Assembly: GCA_029379225.1 (NCBI GenBank)
Contig: JAQYWR010000003.1
Span: 1-64,000 of the forward strand
From: Nostoc sp. S4
Lineage (GTDB): Bacteria > Cyanobacteriota > Cyanobacteriia > Cyanobacteriales > Nostocaceae
Length of the DNA stretch: 64,000 bases
Reading direction: 5' to 3'
Below are positions 11,501-20,800 of this stretch, piece after piece (the stretch's first letter is position 1; each line of letters opens with the position of its first letter). The position numbers and the translations under genes are program-made. The notes beneath the pieces were generated by a model. The model searched no databases. It had not been told where the DNA came from and was given only the letters and a program-made list of their open reading frames with translations.

Positions 11501-11914
11501 CTGAATCTCCAGTTCTGTTATGGGTATATCTCTCAAATCCACTATCGGTAATTTTAATGACTGGGTTAAACCAATAATCTGGATTGGTTCCCCTTCTGAA
11601 TTACTAATAAAAGTTGTTCGCAAGTTTTCATGACGCCTGACAATCTCGGTAAAGACCTGTTCTAGCAATGCGGCATTCAGCTGACCCTCAAGACGTAAGG
11701 CACTAAAAACATTGTAATTACTGTTGTCAGGGTCTAATTGCTGGACAAACCATAGCCGTTGCTGGGAAAAGGATAAAGGTAACGCGTTAGAATCTTTTCT
11801 TTTATAAATTTCTGACGTTTTTAGAGAACTCAAACCTCTCTGCTTGAGTCGCTTTTCCAGTAGTTCCCGTTGCTCTGGAGAAAGAGCAACAATTTGTTGA
11901 ACTAAATCACTCAT
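8519..11914 (-). CDS. NRPS module C-A-PCP, serine-specific
   Basis: Adds one amino acid to the polyketide delivered by the PKS encoded upstream. The protein has 1131 residues. The C domain begins after a leader (LSPEQRELLEKRLK) and has the active-site motif HHIICDRWS near residue 177: His and Asp are kept, but the usual Gly after Asp is Arg. The A domain has YTSGSTGKPKG near 650, YKTGDL, and the A10 Lys in NGKVDRKALP. Aligning by eye to GrsA gives specificity residues D V W H I S L I D K, the classic serine code with one conservative change. The PCP Ser is in ELGGHSLL near 1050. The protein ends in a Lys/Arg-rich tail (about the last 35 residues) that may dock onto the next KS. Its stop overlaps an upstream GTG of the decarboxylase frame. 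There is no epimerase domain. Confidence 0.96.
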   Translation of the reverse strand: MSDLVQQIVALSPEQRELLEKRLKQRGLSSLKTSEIYKRKDSNALPLSFSQQRLWFVQQLDPDNSNYNVFSALRLEGQLNAALLEQVFTEIVRRHENLRTTFISNSEGEPIQIIGLTQSLKLPIVDLRDIPITELEIQRLAKEEAQRSFDLTKPLLRFTLLQLRETEFVLFLTIHHIICDRWSLGIFVREMKELYEAFARGKSSPLPELPIQYGDWAAWQRQQLQGEVLETHVAYWKQQLANLPILELPTDRPRPPVATYQGARQPFVLSKSLSDALKALSAKEGVTLFTLLLAAFKVLLHRYTSQDDIVVGTDIANRNRVETEGLIGFIINTLVLRTNVTGNPAFRELLSRVREVMLGAYAHQDLPFEKLVEVLNPERNLSQMTPLFQAKFDFQLAQVETLELLDLTISPLTVDNETTKFELRFNLRETDRGLTVLVEYSTVLFDATTITRMLGHFQTLLEGIVTNPEQRLSDLPLLTQLERQTLLVEWNDTQTEYPSDQCIHQLFEVQVERTPDAVAVVFEDEQLTYRELNARANQLGQYLRKLGVKPEVLVGICTERSLEMIIGLLGILKAGGVYVPLDPTYPQERLSFILKDAQVAVLLTQQKFVSRLADNHAHAVYLDTDWSLISQETEINPISSVVSLNLAYVIYTSGSTGKPKGAMNTHQGICNRLLWMQEAYQINSTDSILQKTPFSFDVSVWEFFWTLITGARLVIAKPEGHRDSGYLINLIAVEQITTLHFVPSMLQIFIKSSGVEKCTSLKRVICSGEALPIDLQNIFFERLGCELHNLYGPTEAAIDVTFWQCQKNSNLKTVPIGRPIANTQIYILDAYLQPVPIGVTGEIYIGGVGVARGYLNHKELTNEKFIPNYFNNSKFKIHNPQFERLYKTGDLGRYLPDGNIQYVGRADYQVKIRGYRIEIGEIENVLSTHPQVREAVVITHSDRVAQKQLIAYITYSSEKPTLNNLRDFVKEKLPDFMIPAAFVMLETLPLTPNGKVDRKALPAPDTTRPELEAVYQPPQTEVEKTIANIWQEVLHLEDLGIHDNFFELGGHSLLLVQVHNKLQKIFELNFPLVEMFQYPTISHLAKYLSQESSQQKSFTQHSRRPESRTASVQQRKQARKEHRSATKNKGV

Positions 11915-11972
11915 TAATTTATACCAAAATTAAATTAATACTTGAAACTCAGCATTCGTAGCAACTAAATTA

Positions 11973-13043
11973 TCAGCTAAGTGACACCAATTTTTCCTGA
12001 TTAAGACTACAGAGATCCTTCAAATCTTTGAGGTAAGGCAAACTTGCCATCACAGCATCATAATTTGGGTTGAAATCAATTAAACAAGCGACTTCATTAA
12101 CGCCAACCTGTTTCAAATGCTCAATCATTTCCATACAAGTCGTTTTTGAGCCAATCAGAGTTCTTCCTTTTAGCCAACCTTCATAGGCAAACCGTAAAAG
12201 ACTATTGATGTCTGCTTCCGTAAATTTTTCTAAATTCACCTTTATACCGGCATTCTTAGCTAAATTTTCAAGTAAGTCAATATGTGTTTTTAAGTAATTG
12301 CAAAAAGGTTCCCTTGCTTGTTCTTTTACTGTGTTGAAGTCTTCTCCTACAAACGTATGTATCATCATTGCTACTTTCCCGGCTTTAGGGTCGTGACCGT
12401 ATTTTGCTAAAGATTGACGATACAGTGATATTTGTGGAGCGACTTCTTCTATAGTTCCTCCCAACAAAGAAGTGAGTACGTTAGCACCTATTTTGCCAGC
12501 TTCAATAAATGTTGCGTTTGATTGACACACAATCCAAGTAGGTAGCTTACGCTGTATTGGTCGTGGAAATGTCCTCACTTTGAAAGTGTTTCCTGTTACA
12601 TCTTTGAGTTCAACTTGTTCACCTTCCCAAAGCTTCTGGACTGTCTGGATTCCATGCCACATAGCTTCTCTACGGTTGGCATGACTTTCGGCAGAAAGTA
12701 CAAAGTCATCTATCGTCCAACCTGAGGCAAAAGCAAGGGCAACTCTACCGTTTGAAAGATTATCAACCACAGACCATTCTTCAGCAACACGCGCTGGATT
12801 ATGAAGTGGCATGACAATACTGCCAGAGCGCAATTGAATTCGCTCAGTTATCATAGCCAGCGCTGCACTTGTCAACGATGGGTTAGGATAAAGTCCTCCA
12901 AACGGGTGAAAATGACGCTCAGGAGTCCAAAGTGCTGAAAAACCATTTTTATCTCCATATTTGGCACTTTCTATTAATAGATCGTACTTGTTTTTATGAA
13001 TTTTTAACCCATCACCTGAAAAATAAAATAAACTAAATTCCAT
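11973..13043 (-). CDS. Luciferase-like monooxygenase (MupA/Atu3640 type, NRPS/PKS tailoring)
   Basis: Flavin-dependent class (bacterial luciferase fold) monooxygenase of 356 residues. The N-terminus MEFSLFYFSGDG, the ALWTPERHFHPFGG segment and AFASGW are typical of the natural-product luciferase-like subgroup, which occurs as free proteins or as domains inside NRPS/PKS proteins. It is an independent gene here, 134 bases after the PKS gene 13178-17851 and 58 bases before the Ser NRPS gene, so it probably acts on a carrier-bound intermediate at that stage (inference). Reaction and position of oxidation cannot be read from the sequence. A strong ribosome-binding site (AAGGAG, 7 bases before the ATG) precedes it, stronger than for most genes of the operon. 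A hairpin lies in its leader. Confidence 0.9.
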   Translation of the reverse strand: MEFSLFYFSGDGLKIHKNKYDLLIESAKYGDKNGFSALWTPERHFHPFGGLYPNPSLTSAALAMITERIQLRSGSIVMPLHNPARVAEEWSVVDNLSNGRVALAFASGWTIDDFVLSAESHANRREAMWHGIQTVQKLWEGEQVELKDVTGNTFKVRTFPRPIQRKLPTWIVCQSNATFIEAGKIGANVLTSLLGGTIEEVAPQISLYRQSLAKYGHDPKAGKVAMMIHTFVGEDFNTVKEQAREPFCNYLKTHIDLLENLAKNAGIKVNLEKFTEADINSLLRFAYEGWLKGRTLIGSKTTCMEMIEHLKQVGVNEVACLIDFNPNYDAVMASLPYLKDLKDLCSLNQEKLVSLS

Positions 13044-13121
13044 TTATTAACTCCTTAATTTTTTCTCTAAAAAGCTTGTCCAATTTTTGATTATCTTGTC
13101 AGCAAAAAGTTTTTTATGAAT

Positions 13122-13160
13122 GGGGGACGGAAATCAAAATTTTAACTATTTCCGAACCCC
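13122..13160. other. Interrupted inverted repeat between PKS and monooxygenase genes
   Basis: The arms CGGAAAT (13128-13134) and ATTTCCG (13148-13154) pair perfectly around a 13-base loop. They are extended by GGGG/CCCC on the outside after a small asymmetric mismatch. It lies in the 134-base gap between two genes of the same operon. It could be an mRNA processing or stabilising hairpin, or a weak attenuator; the minus-strand side is not followed directly by a clean T run, so terminator function is not claimed. Confidence 0.4.
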
Positions 13161-13177
13161 TTTTATAATGAGGTCTA

Positions 13178-16100
13178 CTAAGAATCTGTCACTAGTTCTT
13201 GTTGAATTTCTTCTGCTGAGAGGCTTTTTATCTCCTGTAATAAAGCGGCAATTTCTTGATTTTCTTCTTGATTCGGTTGTGTTTCAGCAATGATTACAGC
13301 AAGCCCAGCCACGGTAGGAGCATCAAAAAGAATACTTTGCAAGGGCAATTCCACTTGAAAACTTTCTCGCAGACGTGAAGTCACCTGAACAGCTAGCAAA
13401 GAGTGTCCTCCCAACTCAAAAAAGTTATCATGAATCCCCACTAATTCAGTACCAAGAAGCTCTTGCCAGATATTTGCAATGTTTTGCTCAATCTCGTTAC
13501 TAGGAGCTATGTAGGCAGTTTGCAGATTTGGTCTTGAGTGCTGCGAGAGTTGATCTTCTTGGGAATTGTTCGTACTGTGTAGAGCTTCACGCTTAATCCA
13601 TGTGTTAAGCCTGACTTGCAAATCTCCTGGTGAAACAATAAATTGACCTGCTGAACCCGTTGATAAAACGCGCACACAAACATCCCATACTTCTTTGGAT
13701 GTCATTGCCAATTCATTCAAATCTGCTCCAAACCCAATATTTTTTTCTTGTTTCTCTTCATACTTTACGGCATCCCAATTGATGCTGAACCATGAAATGG
13801 AGCTTGTCTGATTACGTTTATTTACAAAAGCATCAATGAAGAGATTAGCTGCGGAATAGGCAACAAGTCCAAGTCCTCCCACTACAGATGATAATGAGGA
13901 TTGCAACAGATAAAAATCAAGTTCTCTGCCTTGTAAGACTTTTTCTATAATGTGGAGTCCGTGAACTTTTGAGTGGAATTGTGACTCACTTTCAGTTCGA
14001 CCAATCTCTTGAATAGAGAAAGTTGACTTCTCGTTACTCATTGGTGTTGCGTAGAACATCCCATGAATCTGACCAAAGTATTCATATGCATGAGTAATTG
14101 CTGCTTGCACTTGTTCAAAATTTGCAATATCAGCCTCAATAATTAGAAATTTTGTACCTAACTCTTCTAACGCAAGTATTTTTCGGATGTAGCTACTAAT
14201 TGCATCCTGTTCATCGTGAGTTACCAGCCATTGCGACCATTCATTTCTTTGTGGAAGCCCTATATTGCCAATCAGGATGATTTTAGCTTGTACTGTTTGA
14301 GCTAAATGCTCTGCAAACACTAAACCAAGACTTCCCGTCAGCTCGCCTGCAATTAAGTAAATTCCCTCTTCTCTGAGTCTAATTGTTTCTTCTTCAATTT
14401 CTTCTAATTGTGCAGGCTCAAAGGTTTGTACCCATCTATGATTACCACGGTAAGCAACAACCAAGTCAGATAACTGGGTCGTCAGTTCTGCTATGAGTTG
14501 GTTTATGAGTTGATTTTCCTGGTAAGTCCCCGATTCCGGAATAACAATATCAATGTTACGGCAGGTAATATTTGGGTACTCTTGTGGAATTACCTTACAT
14601 GGGCCTAATACTGTCCCCTTTTCTGGAATCAACTCCTCTTGTCCAATAGTATCATAAAGGTTATTGGTCACAATCATTATTTGAACAGAAGTCGTAACAT
14701 TCTGTTTACTTAGTGCTTGTGCTATGAAAAGCAAACTGTAAAAACCTAAATCCTGATGATCTTCAAAGCTTGAAATTGCTGATTGTGTCTGCTCAAACAA
14801 GGTTTTATTTGGAGATTGAATATTTGCTGTGACACCCCAAAAATGAGCAATGGTTTGTGGAATTTTATCTATTGTATGTAAGGTTTGGAATAAGGCATCA
14901 TAGTCATGTCGCTGTTGAGGATTGATTGCATAGGTGCGATCGCTAAGTTGAGCAAATTTATCTCCTACGGTTACAGTAATAACTTCTTGCCCCTCTTGCT
15001 CCAGTCGTTGAACAATTTGTGCGCCTAGTTTAGACGAATCCACAAAGACCAGCCAACACAGCTTTTGCTTTACCAACCTTCTTTTTTGGAAGGGTTCAAG
15101 TAACTTTACTTGTTTCCAGCTAGGAAGATAAAACCAGTCGCCAATATTTGGTTTTTTGCTAAGTTGAATTTGACGATTATTGTTACTATCTATTGTTTGT
15201 GGCTCAATCCAATAACGCTGGCGCTCAAAAGGGTATGTTGGCAATGGAATTCGATGTCTTTGCTCGGTTACATAAAAGCCATCCCAATCTACTTGTACTC
15301 CTGCTAGCCAGAGTCGCCCTAAAGTGTTGAGTAAAAATGCTACATCCGACTTTTGCTCTTTTGGATGGCGCATTGAACTCAACACTATTGACTGATTAGT
15401 TTGTTGTTTTACAAAAGTATTTAAAGTTTGCCCAGGACCAACTTCCAGCAATATTTGCTCTGACTCTTTAATTAACTCAGCAATGCCTGTACTAAAGCGT
15501 ACGGTGTGCCGCAGATGTCTTGCCCAGTAACTGGGATTGATTGCTTCATTATTAGTAATCCAAGTTCCTGTCAGGTTGGAGATAAACGGAATTTCAGGAG
15601 GATTTAAATTAACTTTTTCAACTTGCTTGGTAAATGGTTCCAGGATGGAATCCATAATTTGGGAATGAAAAGCGTGGGAAGTATGCAATCGACGACACTC
15701 TACACCTTGTTGTGTTAAGCGACTTTGCAAACTGGCGATCGCTTCTTCACAACCTGATACAACACATAATGATGGTGCGTTAATTCCAGCAAGAGTTAGT
15801 TCCTCATTCAGCCAAGGTTGTATCTCTTCCTCTGAAAGTGGAACAGAAAGCATAGCACCTGTTGGGAGCTGTTGCATAAGCTTTCCACGGGCAGCAACAA
15901 CTGCTAAAGCATCTTCTAGAGTAAATACACCTGCCAAACAAGCAGCCACATACTCTCCTATACTGTGACCAATCATTGCTGTAGGAGATATACCCCATGC
16001 CATCCACAACTGAGCTAAGGCATACTCAATAACAAATAGTGCTGGCTGAGTGATATGAGTTTGTTCCAGTTGCTCTGCTGCTTGTGAGTCTTTTTCATCT

Positions 16101-17851
16101 GGGTATAAAATACTGTATAAATCAATATTTAAGTGAGATTTGAGTATTTCACAGCACTTATCAATATGTTTCCGAAATACGGGCTCAGTTTCGTATAATT
16201 CTTGACCCATATTCACATACTGTGAACCTTGACCAGGAAACAAAAACACAACCTGTTGGTTACACGGTTCTTGGAAGTGGGTGAAAATTCTTTGTGGGTC
16301 TAGAGTCTCTAGGGTTTTTACTGCATCATCAAAGTTCTGACATACTACCATTCGACGATGGTCAAATGCTCGACGACCGACTTCAAGAGTATATGCTACA
16401 TCAGCCAGTTTTAAGTCAGGATGCTGCTTAAGATGGGTAACTAGATTTGTCGTCGCAGTTTCTAGTGCCGAGTCTGTTTTTGCAGAAAGCAGCAATAACT
16501 GCCAAGGGCGAGAAGGACTTGAAGGTTCAACAGATGGAGCTTCTTCCAGTATGACATGGGCATTGGTTCCACCAATACCAAAGGAACTAACTCCAGCGCG
16601 ACGGGGAGTACCATTTGTTTTCCATTCTGAAAGTGTGGTGTTAACGTAAAAGGGACTGTTATCGAAGTCTATTTCAGGATTTGGCTGCTCAAAGTGCAAG
16701 CTAGGCGGTATTTGTTGATGCTTAAGAGCTAAAACAGTCTTGATTAATCCTGCAACACCAGCCGCAGTATCTAGGTGTCCAATATTCGTTTTGAGTGAAC
16801 CAATCGCACAGAAACTTTTCTTTTGGGTATCGGCATGAAACGCTTGTGTTAGTGCTGCGATTTCAATCGGATCTCCCAAAGATGTTCCTGTTCCGTGTGC
16901 CTCAATATAAGTTATTGTCTCTGGGTCAACTTCAGCAATTGTTTGAGCCGCTTTAATCACATGAGCTTGAGTATCTATACGGGGTGCTGTATAACTAACT
17001 TTAAGAGCGCCATCATTGTTGATAGCTGAACCTTTGATAACAGCATAAATGCAATCGCCATCAGTAAGAGCATCCTCTAATCGCTTCAAGACCACAATGC
17101 CCACACCGCTACCGAAAACAGTTCCCTTTGCTTTAGCATCAAAGGCACGGCAATGACCGTCTGGAGATAAAATTCCCCCTTCTTGATATAAATATCCAGC
17201 TTTTTGTGATGAACTGATTGCAACACCACCAGCTAAGGCAATATCACATTCACCCCCTAGCAAACTTCGACAGGCTAGATGTACGGCAACTAATGAAGTT
17301 GAACAGGCAGTTTGAATGTCTATTGAAGGCCCTTCTAACTCTAATTTGTAGGATACTCGTGTCGTTAGAAAATCTTTGTCATTTCCAAATACTAACTGTT
17401 GATTATCAATAGAATTTCGAAAATTTTGATCTGAATAAATGTTAATTAGATAACTATTAATACTTGTACCACCATAAATTCCAATCAATCCTTTGTACTT
17501 TTTAGAATCGTAGCCAGCGCTTTCAAGAGCCTCCCAAGCGCACTCTAAGAAAAGACGTTGTTGGGGATCGATGATTTCTGCTTCTCTTGGATTGAAGCCA
17601 AAGAATGAAGCATCAAATAATTCCACATCTTCTAATGCAGCTTTAGATTTTACATACTGAGGGTGATTCAGCATAGCAGAATCTATTCCTGAAGATATCA
17701 ATTCTTCATTTGTGAAAGAAGCTATTGAGTCCACCCCATTTTGCAGATTTTGCCAAAATTCATCAAGATTTCTGGCACCAGGAAAACGACCAGTCATGCC
17801 AATTATGGCTACTTCTAACCCATTTCTACTGAATTCTGCGGAAGTACTCAT
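13178..17851 (-). CDS. Type I PKS module, KS-AT-KR(degenerate)-ACP
   Basis: Extends the chain after the beta-Ala-like NRPS module. The protein has 1557 residues. KS: active Cys in QTACSTS near 181, AHGTGT and NIGHLD present. AT: GHSIGEYVAA near 627 with malonyl-type HAFH. The KR-like region starts near 1130, but its NADPH-binding loop reads AGELTGSLG (about 1163) instead of TGGLGGIG, with one extra residue and lost glycines. The catalytic Ser, Tyr (VAYSAAN), Asn and a Lys are still present. Reduction at this step is therefore doubtful and the beta-keto group may survive. ACP: Ser in ELGGHSLL near 1486. The C-terminal tail is acidic and Gln-rich (LSAEEIQQEL), as on the other carriers that feed a C domain. 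It starts 8 bases after the upstream NRPS stop. There is no methyltransferase. Confidence 0.95.
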   Translation of the reverse strand: MSTSAEFSRNGLEVAIIGMTGRFPGARNLDEFWQNLQNGVDSIASFTNEELISSGIDSAMLNHPQYVKSKAALEDVELFDASFFGFNPREAEIIDPQQRLFLECAWEALESAGYDSKKYKGLIGIYGGTSINSYLINIYSDQNFRNSIDNQQLVFGNDKDFLTTRVSYKLELEGPSIDIQTACSTSLVAVHLACRSLLGGECDIALAGGVAISSSQKAGYLYQEGGILSPDGHCRAFDAKAKGTVFGSGVGIVVLKRLEDALTDGDCIYAVIKGSAINNDGALKVSYTAPRIDTQAHVIKAAQTIAEVDPETITYIEAHGTGTSLGDPIEIAALTQAFHADTQKKSFCAIGSLKTNIGHLDTAAGVAGLIKTVLALKHQQIPPSLHFEQPNPEIDFDNSPFYVNTTLSEWKTNGTPRRAGVSSFGIGGTNAHVILEEAPSVEPSSPSRPWQLLLLSAKTDSALETATTNLVTHLKQHPDLKLADVAYTLEVGRRAFDHRRMVVCQNFDDAVKTLETLDPQRIFTHFQEPCNQQVVFLFPGQGSQYVNMGQELYETEPVFRKHIDKCCEILKSHLNIDLYSILYPDEKDSQAAEQLEQTHITQPALFVIEYALAQLWMAWGISPTAMIGHSIGEYVAACLAGVFTLEDALAVVAARGKLMQQLPTGAMLSVPLSEEEIQPWLNEELTLAGINAPSLCVVSGCEEAIASLQSRLTQQGVECRRLHTSHAFHSQIMDSILEPFTKQVEKVNLNPPEIPFISNLTGTWITNNEAINPSYWARHLRHTVRFSTGIAELIKESEQILLEVGPGQTLNTFVKQQTNQSIVLSSMRHPKEQKSDVAFLLNTLGRLWLAGVQVDWDGFYVTEQRHRIPLPTYPFERQRYWIEPQTIDSNNNRQIQLSKKPNIGDWFYLPSWKQVKLLEPFQKRRLVKQKLCWLVFVDSSKLGAQIVQRLEQEGQEVITVTVGDKFAQLSDRTYAINPQQRHDYDALFQTLHTIDKIPQTIAHFWGVTANIQSPNKTLFEQTQSAISSFEDHQDLGFYSLLFIAQALSKQNVTTSVQIMIVTNNLYDTIGQEELIPEKGTVLGPCKVIPQEYPNITCRNIDIVIPESGTYQENQLINQLIAELTTQLSDLVVAYRGNHRWVQTFEPAQLEEIEEETIRLREEGIYLIAGELTGSLGLVFAEHLAQTVQAKIILIGNIGLPQRNEWSQWLVTHDEQDAISSYIRKILALEELGTKFLIIEADIANFEQVQAAITHAYEYFGQIHGMFYATPMSNEKSTFSIQEIGRTESESQFHSKVHGLHIIEKVLQGRELDFYLLQSSLSSVVGGLGLVAYSAANLFIDAFVNKRNQTSSISWFSINWDAVKYEEKQEKNIGFGADLNELAMTSKEVWDVCVRVLSTGSAGQFIVSPGDLQVRLNTWIKREALHSTNNSQEDQLSQHSRPNLQTAYIAPSNEIEQNIANIWQELLGTELVGIHDNFFELGGHSLLAVQVTSRLRESFQVELPLQSILFDAPTVAGLAVIIAETQPNQEENQEIAALLQEIKSLSAEEIQQELVTDS

Positions 17852-17859
17852 TATATTTA

Positions 17860-20800
17860 TTAAACTCTCTTACTAATTGTCAAAAATTGTTTGATCCGAG
17901 ATTTACCATCTTTTAACTGTTCAGTTCTAGTATCAGTTTGATTAATAGATAATGGTTTATTTGTGTTTGTTTGATTGAGGAACTCTGCCAAAGAACTGAT
18001 AGTTGGATATCTAAACATTTCAAGCATTGATAAATTTGCTGGAAATATTTGACGCAACTGGTTGTGAACCTGAACTATCAGTAATGAATGTCCACCAAGT
18101 TCAAAAAAGTTATCGTGAATACCTATTTTCTCTAGCTTGAGTGCCTTCTGCCAAACAGTAGCGATCGCTTTTTCCAAATCAGTTTGTGGTTTGATGTAAG
18201 TCGCTTCCAACTGTGGACGAAGATTATCTGAAACTGGCAATGCCTGACGATCTACCTTGCCATTAGGTGTTAATGGCAAAGACTTCATGGGCACAAAGGC
18301 AGTAGGCACCATATAATCAGGCAAATTCTGTTTTAAGAAGCTCCGTAATTCGCTAAGTATAGGAACTAACTCATGTTCACACACTATATAAGCCACTAGC
18401 CATTTGTCGCCACATACATCCTCCTTGACGACGACTACGGCTTCTCGAATGGTGGGATGTTGAGTTAGTCGTGCTTCAATTTCAGGGAGTTCGATGCGGA
18501 AGCCACGAATTTTAACTTGGTGGTCGATACGACCAATGTACTCTATCTCTCCATTGGGCAGATAGCGAGCTAAATCTCCTGTTTTATATAGACGTGCCGC
18601 TGTATCGCTAAAGGGGTTGGAAATGAATTTTTCAGCAGTAAGTTCGGGCTGGTTTAAATAACCTCGTGCTAGTCCATCCCCACCGATGTACAGTTCGCCT
18701 GGTACACCAATGGGAACTGGTTGTCTGTTGACATCTAGTATATAAATTTGTGTATTAGCGATCGCACGACCAATCCAAACGCACTCTGACAAAGATGCTT
18801 GCAGACTGAGGCTGTAGCAACTCACATCTCCAGAAACCTCCGACGAACCGTAAAGGTTTAACAAGGTGCTATCCGGTAAACTCTGCCGAAATTGCTCAAG
18901 CAAATCAATTGAGAGGGCTTCGCCACTGCTAATCCACAATTTCAGTTTGGGTAGTTGCAACTGTAAAACACTAGATGTATTCAACAGTACACGCAATAAG
19001 GAAGGAACAAGTACTAACCGTGTCACATTGTTGTGAGTCAGAGTAGCTATGAACTGTTGTGGATCTTTAAGAATGTTATCAGGCACAATCAGTGTTTGTA
19101 TTCCTTGGAGTAAGGGTCCAAAGATTTCCCAGACTGAATCCACAAAGTTTAAGGATGTTTTCTGGCAACAAACTTCTCCTTTTACAAAAGGATAATTCTG
19201 CCACATCCAATGAAAACGATTGACAGCACCTCTGTGTAGACCAAAAACTCCCTTGGGTTGACCTGTAGAACCAGAAGTGTAGATGACATAAGCTAAGTTC
19301 TCGACTTCTGAAATGCTGAGGGGGCGATCTTGGCTTTGCTGGGCAATGATATTCCAGTCGGTGTCCAAGCAAACCACCTGTGCTTGATGTTCAGGAAGTT
19401 TCGCCACCAGTTGCTGCTGGGTTAGTAGTACTGGCACTTGAGAATCTGACAACATGAAAGCCAAACGTGACGCCGGATATGCTGGATCTAGCGGTACATA
19501 TGCGCCCCCTGCTTTCAGGATGCCCAGCAAACCGACTATCATCTCGAGCGATCGCTCTGTGCAAATTCCTACCAATACTTCTGGTTTTACTCCAAGCGTT
19601 CGCAGATAGTGTGCCAGTTGATTAGCTCTAGCATTTAGTTGACGGTAGGTTAATTGTTTATCTTCAAACACTACTGCTATAGCGTCCGGCGTGCGTTCCA
19701 CTTGAGCCTCAAATAACTGATGGATGCACTGATGTTGGGGATACTCTACAGAGGTATCATTCCACTGTACCAGCAGTAGCTGCTGCTGGGCTGTTGTTAA
19801 AAGTGGCAAGTTCGAGAGTCTCTGATCGGGATTAGCAACAATACTTTCTAATAAGGTTTGAAAACACCTCAACATTCGGGTAATGGTAACCTCATCAAAT
19901 AGAGCCACGTTGTACTCCATACTTCCAATTAGCCCTTGCTCGGTTTCCACCATTTCCATAGCTAGCTCAAACCTCGCCGTTCCTTTTTCAAACTCCAAGG
20001 GAGTCATGGTTAAACCCGGTAGTTCGAGAGTTGCAGTTGCTCCTAGGTAATTCTGAAGTTGAAACATCACCTGAAGCAAAGGTGTATGGCTTAAGTACCG
20101 CTGTAACTTAAGTTCTTCTACGATTTTCTCGAAAGGCAGATCCTGGTGAGCATAAGCTTCTGAAGCCACTTGACGCACTCTTGCCAACAGTTCCAAAAAA
20201 CTGGGATTGCCTCCAAAGTAAGTACGCATTACTAAGGTATTGGCAAAAAATCCAATCAACTCTTCAGTTTCAATCCGATTGCGTCCGGAGACGGTAGTGC
20301 CAACCAAGATGTCCTCATCTTGGGTGTAGCGGTGAAGTAACGTCTTGAACGCCGCTAACAGCGTCATGAATAGTGTCACCCCCTCTTGCTGACTGAGAGC
20401 CTTAAGCGCCTCGGTTAGAGTCTTAGAGAGTTGCAGAAACTGCATTGCGCCTCGGTTGGTCTGAACAACTGGACGTGGACGGTCAGTGGGTAACTCGATC
20501 AAAGAAGGAGCGCTAGCTAACTGCTGCTTCCAGTAGGCTAGTTGCATCTCTTGTGCCTCTCCCTGAAACCACTGCCGCTGCCAAAGGGCAAAGTCCGCAT
20601 ACTGAATGGGGAGTTCCGGAAGCAAAAGGAGGCGATCGCTGTTAAAAGTTTCGTAAAGTGCTGCCAGTTCCCGAATAAATATACTGAGAGACCAGCCATC
20701 AAAGACTATGTGGTGTATTACGAACAGTATTACGTACTCAGCTTTGTCCAATTGTAGCAGCATCACTCGCAGTAAAGGAGCTTTGCTTAAGTCAAAAGGA

